Shown here one piece after another: positions 34,203 through 44,269 of a stretch of DNA of 64,000 nt. Location: positions 1,341,720 to 1,405,719 of the forward strand of contig CAJHNH020000224.1 of the NCBI GenBank assembly GCA_905116865.2, read 5' to 3'. The notes under the pieces are model-generated. The model was not told where the DNA came from and searched no databases. It was given only the letters and a program-made list of their open reading frames with translations. Numbering within the stretch: position 1 is the first letter of the stretch; every line of letters begins with the position of its first letter. Both the position numbers and the translations under genes were made by a program. The stretch is from Candidula unifasciata (taxonomy: Eukaryota > Mollusca > Gastropoda > Stylommatophora > Geomitridae).

Positions 34203-35831
34203 TTGTTGTTATTTTACCTCGGTAATCCTAACTGCAGCGGAATGTATGATATGAATGACAGTGAGGATATGAATGATATACATGAACCAGTAACAGTAGA
34301 GGCAGAACCTGAACCTTCATTAGATGAATTTTCATGGGCAATAAGGAGCCTGAAAAATGGTAAATCACCTGGATGTGATGAGATACCAGCTGAATTGATT
34401 AAAGCGGGAGGAGAAGAAAGCATAAAAATCTATCATGCATTATGTGAAAAGATATGGAAATATGGTATTTGGCCAAAAGACTGGAAGAGAACTATCTTCA
34501 TTCCAATACCAAAAAAGGGTGACCTGAAATTATGTACAAACTATCGAACTATTGCCCTGATCAGTCATGCAAGTAAAATTCTACTAAAAATTATAATGAG
34601 AAGACTGCAAAAGAAAATGGAAGAAGAGATTAATGTAGCTCAGGCTGGATTTAGACAGGGAAGAGGAACAAGAGATCATATATTCAACATGCGTTTAATA
34701 ATAGAGAAGTGTAGAGAATTTAATGTAAATCTGTTCTTATGTTTTGTGGATTATTCAAAAGCATTTGACTGTGTACAACATCAGAAGCTTTGGGAAATCA
34801 TGAGGAATATGGGCTTTCCATCACATATAGTGCAGCTCATTAAAATGCTCTATCAAGACCAACAAGCAGCAGTCAGAATAGATGGAGAGACATCAGACTG
34901 GTTTGGCATCAAGCAAGGAGTCCGTCAGGGATGTGTGCTGTCACCGTATTTGTTCAACCTGTACGCCGAAAATATAATGAGAAATGTAAGAGATGATATA
35001 AACAAGGAACAATATGATGCCCTAAACATCGGTGGTCATGAAATACCAGAAATTCGTTATGCTGATGATACAGTATTACTATCAACATCACAAAATGGTT
35101 TAGAAAACTTATTAACCTCACTCCAAAGAAATAGTGAAAATCATAACTTATTTCTTAACACAGCAAAAACAAAGATAATGCATACAAACAAAACTGCCAT
35201 GGAGAAGGAAATATATGTTAATGAGGAAAGATTGGAAGTGGTGGAAAATTTCGAATATCTTGGGTCACTGGTTACCAACAATGGTGACACAATGAAAGAA
35301 ATTAAACGGCGACTATCAATTGCTCTTCAAAGACTAAAACAACTGAATAAATTATGGAATTGTACAGATAGAATTACAAAGGTCAGATTTTTAAGAGCAT
35401 GCATCTTTCCCATTGCAACATACGCCTGTGAGACCTGGACACTTACTAAACAAGCGGAACAGCGCATAAATGCATTTGAATATAAATGTTACAGACAGGT
35501 TCTAAGAATATCTTGGGTAAAGAAAAGAACAAATGCATCCATACTTCAAGAGCTGAATATTGAAGAGGGTTGGCTAGTAAAGACAATAAAACAAAGAAAA
35601 TTGAAATATTTTGGTCACTTGAAACGTCATGGAGGTCTAGAGAGAACAATAATGGAGGGGTATATGCCTGGGAAGAGAGGAAGAGGAAGGCCAAGGAGAA
35701 GATGGGTGCAGGATGTGGCAGATGATCTCCAGATGGGTGTATCAGACGCAGGACATCTTGCTCATGATAGGAAGGTTTTCCGGAGGGTTGTTATGGCAGC
35801 GAGGTTCCGCGAGGGACATGCTACTGAATGA
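34203..35831 (+). CDS. Reverse transcriptase of a 5'-truncated LINE, open frame
   Basis: This is the polymerase part of a non-LTR retrotransposon 'endonuclease/reverse transcriptase' protein, which copies element RNA into DNA at a nicked target. The 542-codon frame is uninterrupted. It shows the RT entry region (KNGKSPGCDEIPAELI, residues ~52-67), motif A FVDYSKAFD (~181-189), motif B KQGVRQGCVLSPYLFNLY (~238-255), motif C YADD (~285-288), and a C-terminal YFGHLKRHGG / KRGRGRPRRRW segment. Catalytic Asp residues are in place. The AP-type endonuclease that normally precedes RT is absent. The first ~11 codons come from flanking DNA, since the insertion begins at ~34235, so translation from this ATG is not implied. 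The stop at 35829-35831 is formed by the GAAT tail. I see no RNase H. Clade assignment (RTE/Jockey-like) is uncertain. Confidence 0.9.
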   Translation: MLLFYLGNPNCSGMYDMNDSEDMNDIHEPVTVEAEPEPSLDEFSWAIRSLKNGKSPGCDEIPAELIKAGGEESIKIYHALCEKIWKYGIWPKDWKRTIFIPIPKKGDLKLCTNYRTIALISHASKILLKIIMRRLQKKMEEEINVAQAGFRQGRGTRDHIFNMRLIIEKCREFNVNLFLCFVDYSKAFDCVQHQKLWEIMRNMGFPSHIVQLIKMLYQDQQAAVRIDGETSDWFGIKQGVRQGCVLSPYLFNLYAENIMRNVRDDINKEQYDALNIGGHEIPEIRYADDTVLLSTSQNGLENLLTSLQRNSENHNLFLNTAKTKIMHTNKTAMEKEIYVNEERLEVVENFEYLGSLVTNNGDTMKEIKRRLSIALQRLKQLNKLWNCTDRITKVRFLRACIFPIATYACETWTLTKQAEQRINAFEYKCYRQVLRISWVKKRTNASILQELNIEEGWLVKTIKQRKLKYFGHLKRHGGLERTIMEGYMPGKRGRGRPRRRWVQDVADDLQMGVSDAGHLAHDRKVFRRVVMAARFREGHATE

Positions 35832-35842
35832 ATGAATGAATG
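34235..35842 (+). mobile_element. 5'-truncated LINE insertion with 11-bp target duplication
   Basis: AATCCTAACTG occurs immediately left (34224-34234) and right (35843-35853) of the element, a perfect target-site duplication. The right end is a GAATGAATGAAT tail in place of poly(A), a style known from RTE-type LINEs. There is almost no 3' UTR. The 1.6-kb copy lacks the endonuclease and any 5' region, so it arrived by incomplete reverse transcription. An intact frame plus a perfect duplication indicates a young insertion. Confidence 0.85.
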
Positions 35843-35879
35843 AATCCTAACTGATGGTTTTACTCTTTCTCATTATCTT

Positions 35880-35881
<2 letters not shown>

Positions 35882-35963
<82 letters not shown>

Positions 35964-35989
35964 CATATATAATATACACACATATGTAT

Positions 35990-36068
<79 letters not shown>

Positions 36069-36200
36069 CATACATACATACATACATACATACATACATA
36101 CATACATACATACATACATACATACATACATACATACATACATACATACATACATACATACATACATACATACATACACACATATATATATACAAACACA
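35882..36200. repeat. (AT)n and (CATA)n compound microsatellite
   Basis: (AT)n at 35882-35956 and ~36020-36061, then about 29 CATA units to ~36178, ending in CACACA. The Ile/Tyr and Met/Tyr/Val/Cys frames in it are not genes. Confidence 0.95.
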
Positions 36201-36220
36201 TACACACACACACACAAGGT

Positions 36221-36290
36221 GTGTCGGTTAAGTCATGGTGCACATTCATGTGTGGTGGTGCTTCATGGTGCACCATGACTTTACCGACAC
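36221..36290. mobile_element. Short hairpin with mariner-like ends
   Basis: GTGTCGGTTAAGTCATGGTG (arm extends 2 bases further, to 36242) is mirrored by the complement at 36269-36290, with a single mismatch over 22 bases and a 26-base loop. The loop edge adds a second small palindrome, TCATGGTGCACCATGA. Termini of the type GGTGTGTCGGTTAAGT resemble Tc1/mariner ends. This could be a very small deletion derivative (inference). Confidence 0.5.
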
Positions 36291-36575
36291 AGTGTATGTA
36301 TATGTTTTCTTTGGGTTGAAAACCGTATAGCTACTTTAATCTCATACTTTGCTCCTGCGTCTTAGCACACTTTTTCCTGCAGCGAGGTGCTGTTGTTATT
36401 TGGAGATGACAGGTTCGATTCCCGGCATTTTAATTATAGCTTTCGATTGTTGTATTGTTTGGAGTTTTCTTCTGTCTTTTTTTTTTGTCTGGCGTGTCCA
36501 TCTATTTTTCAGCTTTTTTCTGTAAGCGCTGATTCAATAAATGCCTCTCTGTTATTATATTATATATACTGTTTC

Positions 36576-36873
36576 GGCTATCCTCCGAATAATGGTTCGC
36601 AAATTATCGAGACTGAAAATATACCCTAACAGCGGTGCGGAGTTAAACTAGATGGCTGGGACTCACGAGCAGCAGCTACCGCATCTACTACAGCTTCCTT
36701 CATTTTATTTGCTCGTGAGTCTCAGCTATCTAGTTTAGCCCAGCGGCGCGGGAGATACTCTCGGCGGTGGCGGTATAGTCGTCGGAAAGAAGTCCGCAGT
36801 TTACATATGACTAAGGCCTGTTAGGGTATATTTTCGGCCTCGATAATTAGGGACCGTTATTTGGTGGATAGCC
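36576..36873. mobile_element. MITE, 298 bp, with perfect 8-bp target duplication
   Basis: Flanked by ACTGTTTC on both sides (36568-36575 and 36874-36881). Termini are GGCTATCC...GGATAGCC. The first ~56 bases (to ...AATATACCCTAACAG) are repeated inverted at the right end with roughly 80% identity. A second inner inverted pair, TTAAACTAGATGGCTGGGAC / TCTCAGCTATCTAGTTTAG, follows. There is no coding. An 8-bp duplication fits hAT or Merlin; GG-starting termini fit Merlin slightly better. Confidence 0.85.
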
Positions 36874-36881
36874 ACTGTTTC

Positions 36882-37384
36882 TACGGCCTCAAGTGTTTCC
36901 CTTTTGTTTATTTCTATATTTTAAATTTAATTTTTTGGGGGCCATATATGTTAATTATAGGCTTGTACCGAAAAAAAAAGCGTTAAGGGCTTTAAACTGA
37001 AACCCACAGGGGAATATACATAAAAGTAGACCAAGCAACAGATGGAGCAGGAAATCAGAGGGTGAAGTTAACAAGATGGGGAGGACGGGGGATAAGCTGG
37101 GTGCCATAGCAAGGGATAGGACAACTTAGCGTGAGTGGGTTGAGGGCCTATGCTCCACTGGGGGGATAAAGAGTAGAAGTGCAAGACCGAAATAGCGGGT
37201 TATTTTTCTGACAATCGCGCTGTTGCCATGGCCCCGGCGAGACTAGTACGTTAGTTATGGCCACCTGTGGCACAAGCCTGTATGGCCATAATTGCATATG
37301 GTATTGCAGTATTGGCTAATGGTATTTACGGGTTGCTAGACCTCGCAGCTACTGCTGGCTTGTTTCTCTCTCCTTGCTTCACTT
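36882..37384 (+). other. LINE-B 3'-end fragment and unassigned DNA
   Basis: Bases ~37070-37175 (AACAAGATGGGGAGGACGGG, GGACAACTTAGCGTGAGTGG, GTTGAGGGCCTATGCTCCAC) match the minus-strand fragment at 24755-24880. On the + strand the translation gives NKMGRTGDKLG..., compatible with a LINE C-terminus. The rest of the interval shows nothing recognisable. Confidence 0.55.
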
Positions 37385-38100
37385 GTCAGCCCAGAGCACT
37401 CGCTAGTGTGACCCGTAGCTTCCTCGTCTCAGGGAACCCATGTTGTGGGATCAAGCACTCGCTGGTGTGACTCCCTAGCTTCCTGGTCCCAGGGAACCCA
37501 TGTTGTGGGATCGAGCACTCGCTGGTGTGACCCCTAGCTTCCTCGTCCCAGGGAACCCATGTTGTGGGATCGAGCACTCGCTGGTGTGACTCCCTAGCTT
37601 CCTCGTCCCAGGGAACCCATGTTGTGGGATCAAGCACTCGCTGGTGTGACCCCTAGCTTCCTCGTCCCAGGGAACCCATGTTGTGGGATCGAGCACTCGC
37701 TGGTGTGACTCCCTAGTTCCTCGTCCCAGGGAACCCATGTTGTGGGATCGAGCACTCGCTGGTGTGACCCCTAGCTTCCTCGTCCCAGGGAACCCATGTT
37801 GTGGGATCGAGCACTCGCTGGTGTGACTCCCTAGCTTCCTTGTCCCAGGGAACCCATGTTGTGGGATCGAGCACTCGCTGGTGTGACTCCCTAGCTTCCT
37901 TGTCCCAGGGAACCCATGTTGTGGGATCGAGCACTCGCTGGTGTGACCCGTAGCCTCCTGGTCCCTGGGAACCCATGTTGTGGGATCGAGCACTCGCTGG
38001 TGTGACCCCTAGCTTCCTCGTCCCAGGGAACCCATGTTGTGGGATCAAGCACTCGCTGGTGTGACTCCCTAGCTTCCTCGTCCCAGGGAACCCATGCTGT
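37385..38100. repeat. Minisatellite, 59/60-bp unit, about 12 copies
   Basis: Unit CTAGCTTCCTCGTCCCAGGG-AACCCATGTTGTGGGATCGA-GCACTCGCTGGTGTGAC(C/TC)C. The one-base difference (GACCCCTAG against GACTCCCTAG) alternates along the array, so reading frame changes from unit to unit. Confidence 0.95.
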
Positions 38101-38261
38101 TGAAGACAAGGTTGGTGGTACCTTTCTGTCTTTCATGGCGATGGTGCTATATTTCTCACTGGCTTCAAACTCTACAAAACCCCATGTCTGTGGCGGTGCC
38201 CAATTTCGGAGACTATACCCACAGCCGCGTAACAAGAATGTCGTAAACGACGACTAATTAT

Positions 38262-38380
38262 GCTTTGGTTGAAATCGGATGTGCTCGGTAGAAACTCGCA
38301 TACATCGAGGCTTAGCTGTAAATCGCAACACAATGTGCCAACCACCACTTTAATGGCGCAAGAAGAAGAAATAAAGAACC
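38262..38380 (+). repeat. S-G dispersed element, 3' end with GAA tail
   Basis: GCTTAGCTGTAAATCGCAAC-ACAATGTGCCAACCACCACT-TTAATGG, then GCAAGAAGAAGAAATAAA. It aligns with 62860-62975 (CTAGCTGTAAACCACAACAC-AGTGTGCTGGC), 51685-51772 and 56010-56115. All end in GAAGAA-type tails on the + strand. Confidence 0.65.
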
Positions 38381-38481
38381 TTTACACAGTGTTCGCTACC
38401 ATATGGAGGAAGGGTTTGATGGAGGGGGCGGGAGGGGTGGTCCTAGGTTTAGAGAGATGAGGAAAAAGTTGGAGAGATCAA

Positions 38482-38485
<4 letters not shown>

Positions 38486-38545
<60 letters not shown>

Positions 38546-38621
38546 GTCGTTTCTTATAAGGAAATAGGAAGAACAATATTTTTAAATGACGATGCAACTT
38601 ACAAGCTAGGATTCTTCACAT

Positions 38622-38684
<63 letters not shown>
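38486..38684. repeat. (GA)n and (CT)n tracts in inverted arrangement
   Basis: (GA)n at 38486-38542 and (CT)n at 38623-38684, separated by ~80 bases. As they are complementary they could fold into a long hairpin. Confidence 0.9.
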
Positions 38685-38687
<3 letters not shown>

Positions 38688-38961
38688 AGTCTTTCTGTCT
38701 TGACAGTCTCGCACTCTGCGAGTTCTGGTAGTCTCTTAACCTCTGTCTACTCCCCATTCTGTCTGGTCTTTCTCAGCCTGTCTGACACTTTCACTCTGCA
38801 AGTTCTGCCACTCTCTTAACCCCTCTCTCCTGCTATTCTCTCTGTCTATCTCTCTGTCAGTCTGTCTTTGTCAATATGTCTGTTAGTCTCACACTCTGCA
38901 GGTTATTTCTCTGTCTCTTGGCCGCTCACTCTCTATATCTCCCTCTGCACCTTTCGCCAAA

Positions 38962-39001
<40 letters not shown>

Positions 39002-39075
39002 ATCTCTCTGTCAGTATGTTTGTCTGTGGCTTCCTGTCTGCCTCTCCCCTTTTACGTGAAATAAAATAACAAACT
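38685..39075. repeat. CTGT/CTCT-rich degenerate DNA
   Basis: Pyrimidine-rich with repeated TCTGTCTGTCTGTC and a ~110-base imperfect repeat (CACTCTGC(A/G)(A/G)GTT). No gene. Confidence 0.7.
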
Positions 39076-39089
39076 TTCTTTCCAAAACG

Positions 39090-40375
39090 TTTTCCCATAG
39101 TGAATTTCAATAATGCGGACATAAAGCAGTGTTTTCCCATAGTGAATTTCAATAATGCGGACATAAAGCAGTGTTTTCCCATAGTAAATTTCAATAATGC
39201 AGACATAAAGCAGTGTTTTCCCATAGTACATTTCAATAATGCGGACATAGAACAGTGTTTTCCCATAGTAAATTTCAATAATGCGGACATAGAACAGTGT
39301 TTTTCCATAGTAAATTTCAATAATGCAGACATAAAGCAGTGTTTTCCCATAGTAAATTTCAATAATGCAGACATAAAGCAGTGTTTTCCCATAGTACATT
39401 TCAATAATGCGGACACAGAACAGTGTTTTCCCATAGTAAATTTCAATAATGCGGACATAGAACAGTGTTTTCCCATAGTAAATTTCAATAATGCAGACAT
39501 AAAGCAGTGTTTTTCCATAGTAAATTTCAATAATGCAGACATAAAGCAGTGTTTTCCCATAGTACATTTCAATAATGCGGACATAAAGCGGTGTTTTCCC
39601 ATAGTGAATTTCAATAATGCAGACATAAAGCAGTGTTTTCCCATAGTAAATTTCAATAATGCAGACATAAAGCAGTGTTTTCCCATAGTACATTTCAATA
39701 ATGCGGACATAAAACAGTGTTTTCCCATAGTACATTTCAATAATGCAGACATAAAGCAGTGTTTTCCCATAGTACATTTCAATAATGCAGACATAAAGCA
39801 GTGTTTTCCCATAGTACATTTCAGTAATGCAGACATAAAGCAGTGTTTTCCCATAGTGAATTTCAATAATGCGGACATAAAGCGGTGGGTGAATTTCAAA
39901 TAATGCGGACATAAAACAGTGTTTTCCAATAGTAAATTTCAATAATGCGGACATAAAACAGTGTTTTCACATAGTACATTTCAATAATGCGGAAGTAAAT
40001 AGTGTTTTCACATAGTACATTTCAATAATGCTGACATAAAACAGTGTTTTCCAATCGTACATTTCAATAATGCGGACACAAAACAGTGTTTTCTCATAGT
40101 ACATTTCAATAATGCGGATATAAATAGTGTTTTCCCATAGTACATTTCAATAATGCTGACATAAAACAGTGTTTTCCAATCGTACATTTCAATAATGCTG
40201 ACATAAAACAGTGTTTTCCCATAGTACATTTCAATAATGCGGACATAAATAGTGTTTTCCCATAGTACATTTCAATAATGCTGACATAAAACAGTGTTTT
40301 CCAATCGTACATTTCAATAATGCGGACATAAAACAGCGTTTTCCCATAGTACATTTCAATATTGCACCGATTTTT
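39090..40375. repeat. Minisatellite, 42-bp unit, about 30 copies
   Basis: Unit TTTCAATAATGCGGACATAA-AGCAGTGTTTTCCCATAGTAAA-type, with G/A, AAG/AAA and TAAA/TACA variants. It stays open on both strands for ~270-310 codons because 42 is a multiple of three. The right third (from ~39900) has a 39-40 bp variant that breaks the frame. The unit's TTTCAATAATGCGGA matches the terminus of the adjacent M1 element. Confidence 0.95.
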
Positions 40376-40690
40376 GCCAGGCAATTGTTTCGACATGCCT
40401 GTAAGGGGCAGGCACCACTACAGAGTTACGTCGGCATAATAAACCACACAAACAAATTCCATCTAAAACGTCGTAACCAACAGTGAAGCCACTCAGTGAA
40501 TTATTTATGCTGAAATGAGGGTCGCAGTAGAGCGACTATATGCATTTTGGTTAAATTTTTTCAGTTGTTGTGCTTCATTGTTTGTTGATGTAACGCGGTA
40601 GTAACGCACAGGACGAGATACAATGAAATATGCCTGGCAATATAACATGTACAATGTACTGTTTGAATCCGCATTATTGAAACCTTCTTT
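40358..40690. mobile_element. M1 foldback element at the right edge of the 42-bp array
   Basis: The left arm (~40358-40475: TTTCAATATTGCACCGATTT, TTGCCAGGCAATTG, CACTACAGAGTTACGTCGGC) is a diverged inverted copy of the right arm. The right arm (40540-40690) has TTCAGTTGTTGTGCTTCATT, AACGCACAGGACGAGATACA, TATGCCTGGCAATATAACA and TCCGCATTATTGAAA. The middle 65 bases are unpaired. Confidence 0.6.
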
Positions 40691-40727
40691 TGCCGTAAGG
40701 CTTCCTCGGTTAGGTTCACGTAAATCT

Positions 40728-41075
40728 TCCCAAACGAAGTAGGTCACTTTTCATTCACAAGTTTGTAGGGATGGTCGACTTTCATGAAAGTTACCGGTGT
40801 GTCCCGCTCTTTTGTTTGCTCTCTCTGTTTTTACGTTTTCATTCAGAGAAAGAGAAAGCCCGTGACTAAGGCTGCAGCACTCTCTAGGGTAGTTGTGTTA
40901 GGGCCAGTTTCTCCATGTTTGTGGAGTGTTAAAAGTGCTGGCACGCTGAACTATACAAAATGCGATATCAACGGCATTGCGGAAAACCCAGGTATCTGGT
41001 GCCAAGGTGACAGGTTCAGGAACTACCAATCAGATGTGAGCTAGTGTGAATAGAGGCGGGGCGTGGGGAAATTTA
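40728..41075. repeat. R1 dispersed repeat, copy 1
   Basis: It aligns with 44270-44605: AGAAAGAGAAAGCCCGTGAC, GCAGCACTCTCTAGGGT, GTGTTAAAAGTGCTGGCACG, GCGATATCAACGGCATTGC, GTGAGCTAGTGTG. A short CCCAAACGAAGT segment at its left also occurs at ~20433. Identity is moderate; family unknown. Confidence 0.6.
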
Positions 41076-41203
41076 ACCCGGCTTCTTCGTATACTCTCTG
41101 CAACATGTCTTGTCTCAGCCTTGATGACTGTTCCGGGAGAGAGGGTGTGTGTGAGAGAGAGTAAACATGAATACTAATTGATGATTCCGCGAGAGAGAGA
41201 CAC

Positions 41204-41206
<3 letters not shown>

Positions 41207-41286
<80 letters not shown>

Positions 41287-41330
41287 GTGTGTGTGTGTGT
41301 GTGTGTATACATATACACACACATACATAC
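41207..41330. repeat. (TA)n then (GT)n microsatellite
   Basis: About 38 TA units, then GTGTGT and TACATACACAC DNA. Confidence 0.95.
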
Positions 41331-41699
41331 TTACATTCAATGAGAGAGAGAGGAGAGATTATAGGAATAATAATTATTGATAGTGAAAGATACAATCCCA
41401 GCGTTGGGCAGGTCGTCTATATGACTCCCCGGCGTCGGTCATGTTGTTCAGGCCAAAAGATTGTCCGCACTCCTGGAAAGAATCCATAATCTACCCATTA
41501 AAACAACCCACACAAAGAACGCGTATTTCCCCAAGTGGGCACATTCTGCAAACATGGCGGCTATTTTCGTCGTCATGTCGTTGGCCAGGCATCTTTTTGA
41601 AATGCTGTCTCTGTCTTTGCCAGCTAGGTCAAAATGACACCGTTAAATTTTTGTAGGCGAAGGTAAACAAAATCGAATGTCAGGTTGCAAGTGTGTTTT

Positions 41700-43250
41700 G
41701 TGGGAAGACAATGTTACCATTGTGTGTGCTTGCAGATTTATGAGGAGACTGTGTCCATGTGTGTGGTTAGGGGAGGCAGTGTGGCCATGTGTGTGGTTGC
41801 AGATTTGTGGGGAGGCAGTGTGTTCATGAGTGTGATTGCAGATTTGTGAGGAGACAGTGTGTCCATGTGTGTGGTTGCAGGTTTGTGAGTAGGCAGTGTG
41901 TCCATGTGTGTGGTTGCAGGTTTGTGGGGAGACAGTGCGTTCATGTGTGGTTGCAGATTTGTGAGGATGCAGTGTGTCCATGTGTGTGGTTGCAGATTTG
42001 TGGGGAGGCTGTGTGTCCATGAGTGTGCTTGCAGATTTGTGGGGAGGCTGTGTGTCCATGAGTGTGCTTGCAGGTTTGTGGGGAGACAGTGTGTCCATGT
42101 GTGTGGTTGCAATTTTGTGGGGAGGCAGTGTGTGTCCATGTGTGTGTCCATGTGTGTGCTTGCAGGTTTGTGAGGAGACACTGTGTCCATGAGTGTGCTT
42201 GCAGATTTGTGGGGAGACTGTGTGTCCATGTGTGTGGTTGCAGGTTTGTGAGGATGCAGTGTGTCCATGAGTGTGGTTGCAGATTTGTGGGGAGGCAGTG
42301 TGTCCATGTGTGTGGTTGCAGATTTGTGGGGAGACAGTGTGTCCATGTGTGTGGTTGCAGATTTGTGGGGAGACAGTGTGTCCATGTGTGTGGTTGCAGA
42401 TTTGTGGGGAGGCTGTGTGTCCATGTGTGTGGTTGCAGATTTGTGGGGAGGCAGTGTGTCCATGTGTGTGGTTGCAGATTTGTGGGGAGGCTGTGTGTCC
42501 ATGTGTGTGGTTGCAGGTTTATGGGGAGGCAGTGTGTCCATGTGTGTGGTTGCAGATTTGTGGGGAGGCAGTGTGTTCATGTGTGTGGTTGCAGATTTGT
42601 GGGGAGACAGTGTGTCCATGTGTGTGGTTGCAGGTTTGTGAGTAGGCAGTGTGTCCATGTGTGTGGTTGCAGATTTGTGGGGAGGCAGTGTGTCCATGTG
42701 TGTGGTTGCAGATTTGTGGGGAGGCAGTGTGTCCATGTGTGTGGTTGCAGATTTGTGGGGAGGCAGTGTGTTCATGAGTGTGGTTGCAGATTTGTGAGGA
42801 GACAGTGTGTCCATGTGTGTGGTTGCAGATTTGTGGGGAGGCTGTGTGTCCATGGGTGTGCTTGCAGATTTGTGGGGGGGGACAGTGTGTCCATGTGTGT
42901 GGTTGCAGGTTTGTGGGGAGGCAGTGTGTGTCCATGTGTGTGGTTGCAGGTTTGTGAGGAGGCAGTGTGTCCATGTGTGGGGTTGCAGGTTTGTGAGTAG
43001 GCAGTGTGTCTATGTGTGTGGTTGCAGATTTGTGGCGAGACAGTGTGTCCATGTGTGTGGTTGCAGGTTTGTGGGGAGGCAGTGTGTCCATGTGTGTGGT
43101 TGCAGATTTGTGGGGAGGCAGTGTGTTCATAAGTGTGGTTGCAGGTTTGTGGGGAGGCTGTGTGTTCATGTGTGTGGTTACAGATTTGTGGGGAGGCAGT
43201 GTGTTCATGTGTGTGGTTGCAGGTTTGTGGGGGGGGGGGGGCTGTGTCCA
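41700..43250. repeat. Minisatellite, 39-bp unit, about 40 copies
   Basis: Unit GTGTGTCCATGTGTGTGGTT-GCAGATTTGTGGGGAGGCA with variants (GAGTGTGCTTGC, GTTTGTGAG). Multiples of three keep several frames open on both strands, up to 371 codons (Cys/Val/His-rich on +, His/Thr-rich on -). I do not regard these as genes. Confidence 0.95.
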
Positions 43251-44269
43251 TGTGTCTTTTTATGTGCAAGGGGGTAGGAAGAAGGAGTTGTGCCCAAGAT
43301 TGACTGCAGTGATTTGAGTACTGATTTTGTGAAGCTTTACCTTAAAGTTGCCGGCGTCATAATGAAGAAGAAGAAGAAGTTAGGAGACATGGAAGCAGGT
43401 GAAGCAGAAAAAAAAAAGGAGAACGATAACAGAGAGGACCAGAAGTAGAAAAGAAAAGGGGGAGGAAAAGACATAAAGAAGCCTAGAAAGAGAGAAGGAT
43501 AATAAGAAAGTGGAGGAAGATTATGGAGAGGAGAAGAAAAAAGGTGACGAAGGAAATGAAGAAGAAAGAAAGAAAACATAAAGAAAGAACAACAAGATGG
43601 AAAATATATAGACGAAAACTGAGAAAGACATTAAAAAAAAAGTTTTAAAAAATTGCAGCTTTCAAAGAGTTAAGTATTACGTACATTGGTCCCTCTGACA
43701 TTCTGTCCCTCTTAACCATCTCCGTGTCTGAATGATTTAATTCACCAAGAAGAAAGAGATGAAGAGCACAGTATAAGTCGGTTTTAGAGTACTGTTTGCC
43801 TTCAGTTAAGATCGCTAGTTGTAATTGTGTTTCAGGTTCCCTAGAAAGATCGATTGACAGGCGTGTAGTGCTGTGATGGAACTTGGGTATGTCTAAGAGA
43901 GGACTTGACAAACGACAGCCGCAAACTGCTGTTTGTATTTCGATCAGTGATTATCAGCTGACAGAAAATGGGAAGTCAGGTTACCAGAAAATGACATTTA
44001 TCTGACAGTGGAAATATTATCTACAAATATAAGATAGAAAGGTTAATTAGAGATTGAAAAGAAGTTTGGATTGACGATGTTTGGAAATGTTGAATCCTGC
44101 ATGAAAGTGGAGTCAAAGGACTGTTTTCACGCCAAGGGTACATCAGGCACGTGACGCCAGCGGGGATGGATTAATCATTAAGCATATAAAGCACGAGCTC
44201 CTGGCATCACAAAGGGTGGAGGCAGCACAGACATTTTCAATAGCCTTGGAAGTTAGTTCCACGATAATC
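43251..44269. other. Purine-rich, no gene seen
   Basis: Bases 43360-43640 are strongly GA-rich on the + strand, including GAAGAAGAAGAAGTTAGG at ~43363. A short segment near 44115-44160 resembles 7455-7510. Confidence 0.45.

Noticed and set aside
34203..34234. Native N-terminus of the LINE protein at 34203
   Set aside because: These bases lie outside the element, up to and including the left target duplication, so the ATG is flanking DNA that happens to be in frame.
39000..39954. Open frames of 267-309 codons across the 42-bp array
   Set aside because: Same periodicity effect (42 = 3 x 14). The frames end when the unit length shifts near 39900.
41738..43000. Long open frames (up to 371 codons) on both strands
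   Set aside because: They lie wholly inside the 39-bp array, whose unit is a multiple of three. Several frames on both strands are open at once, there is no start context, and no non-repeat flank is encoded.
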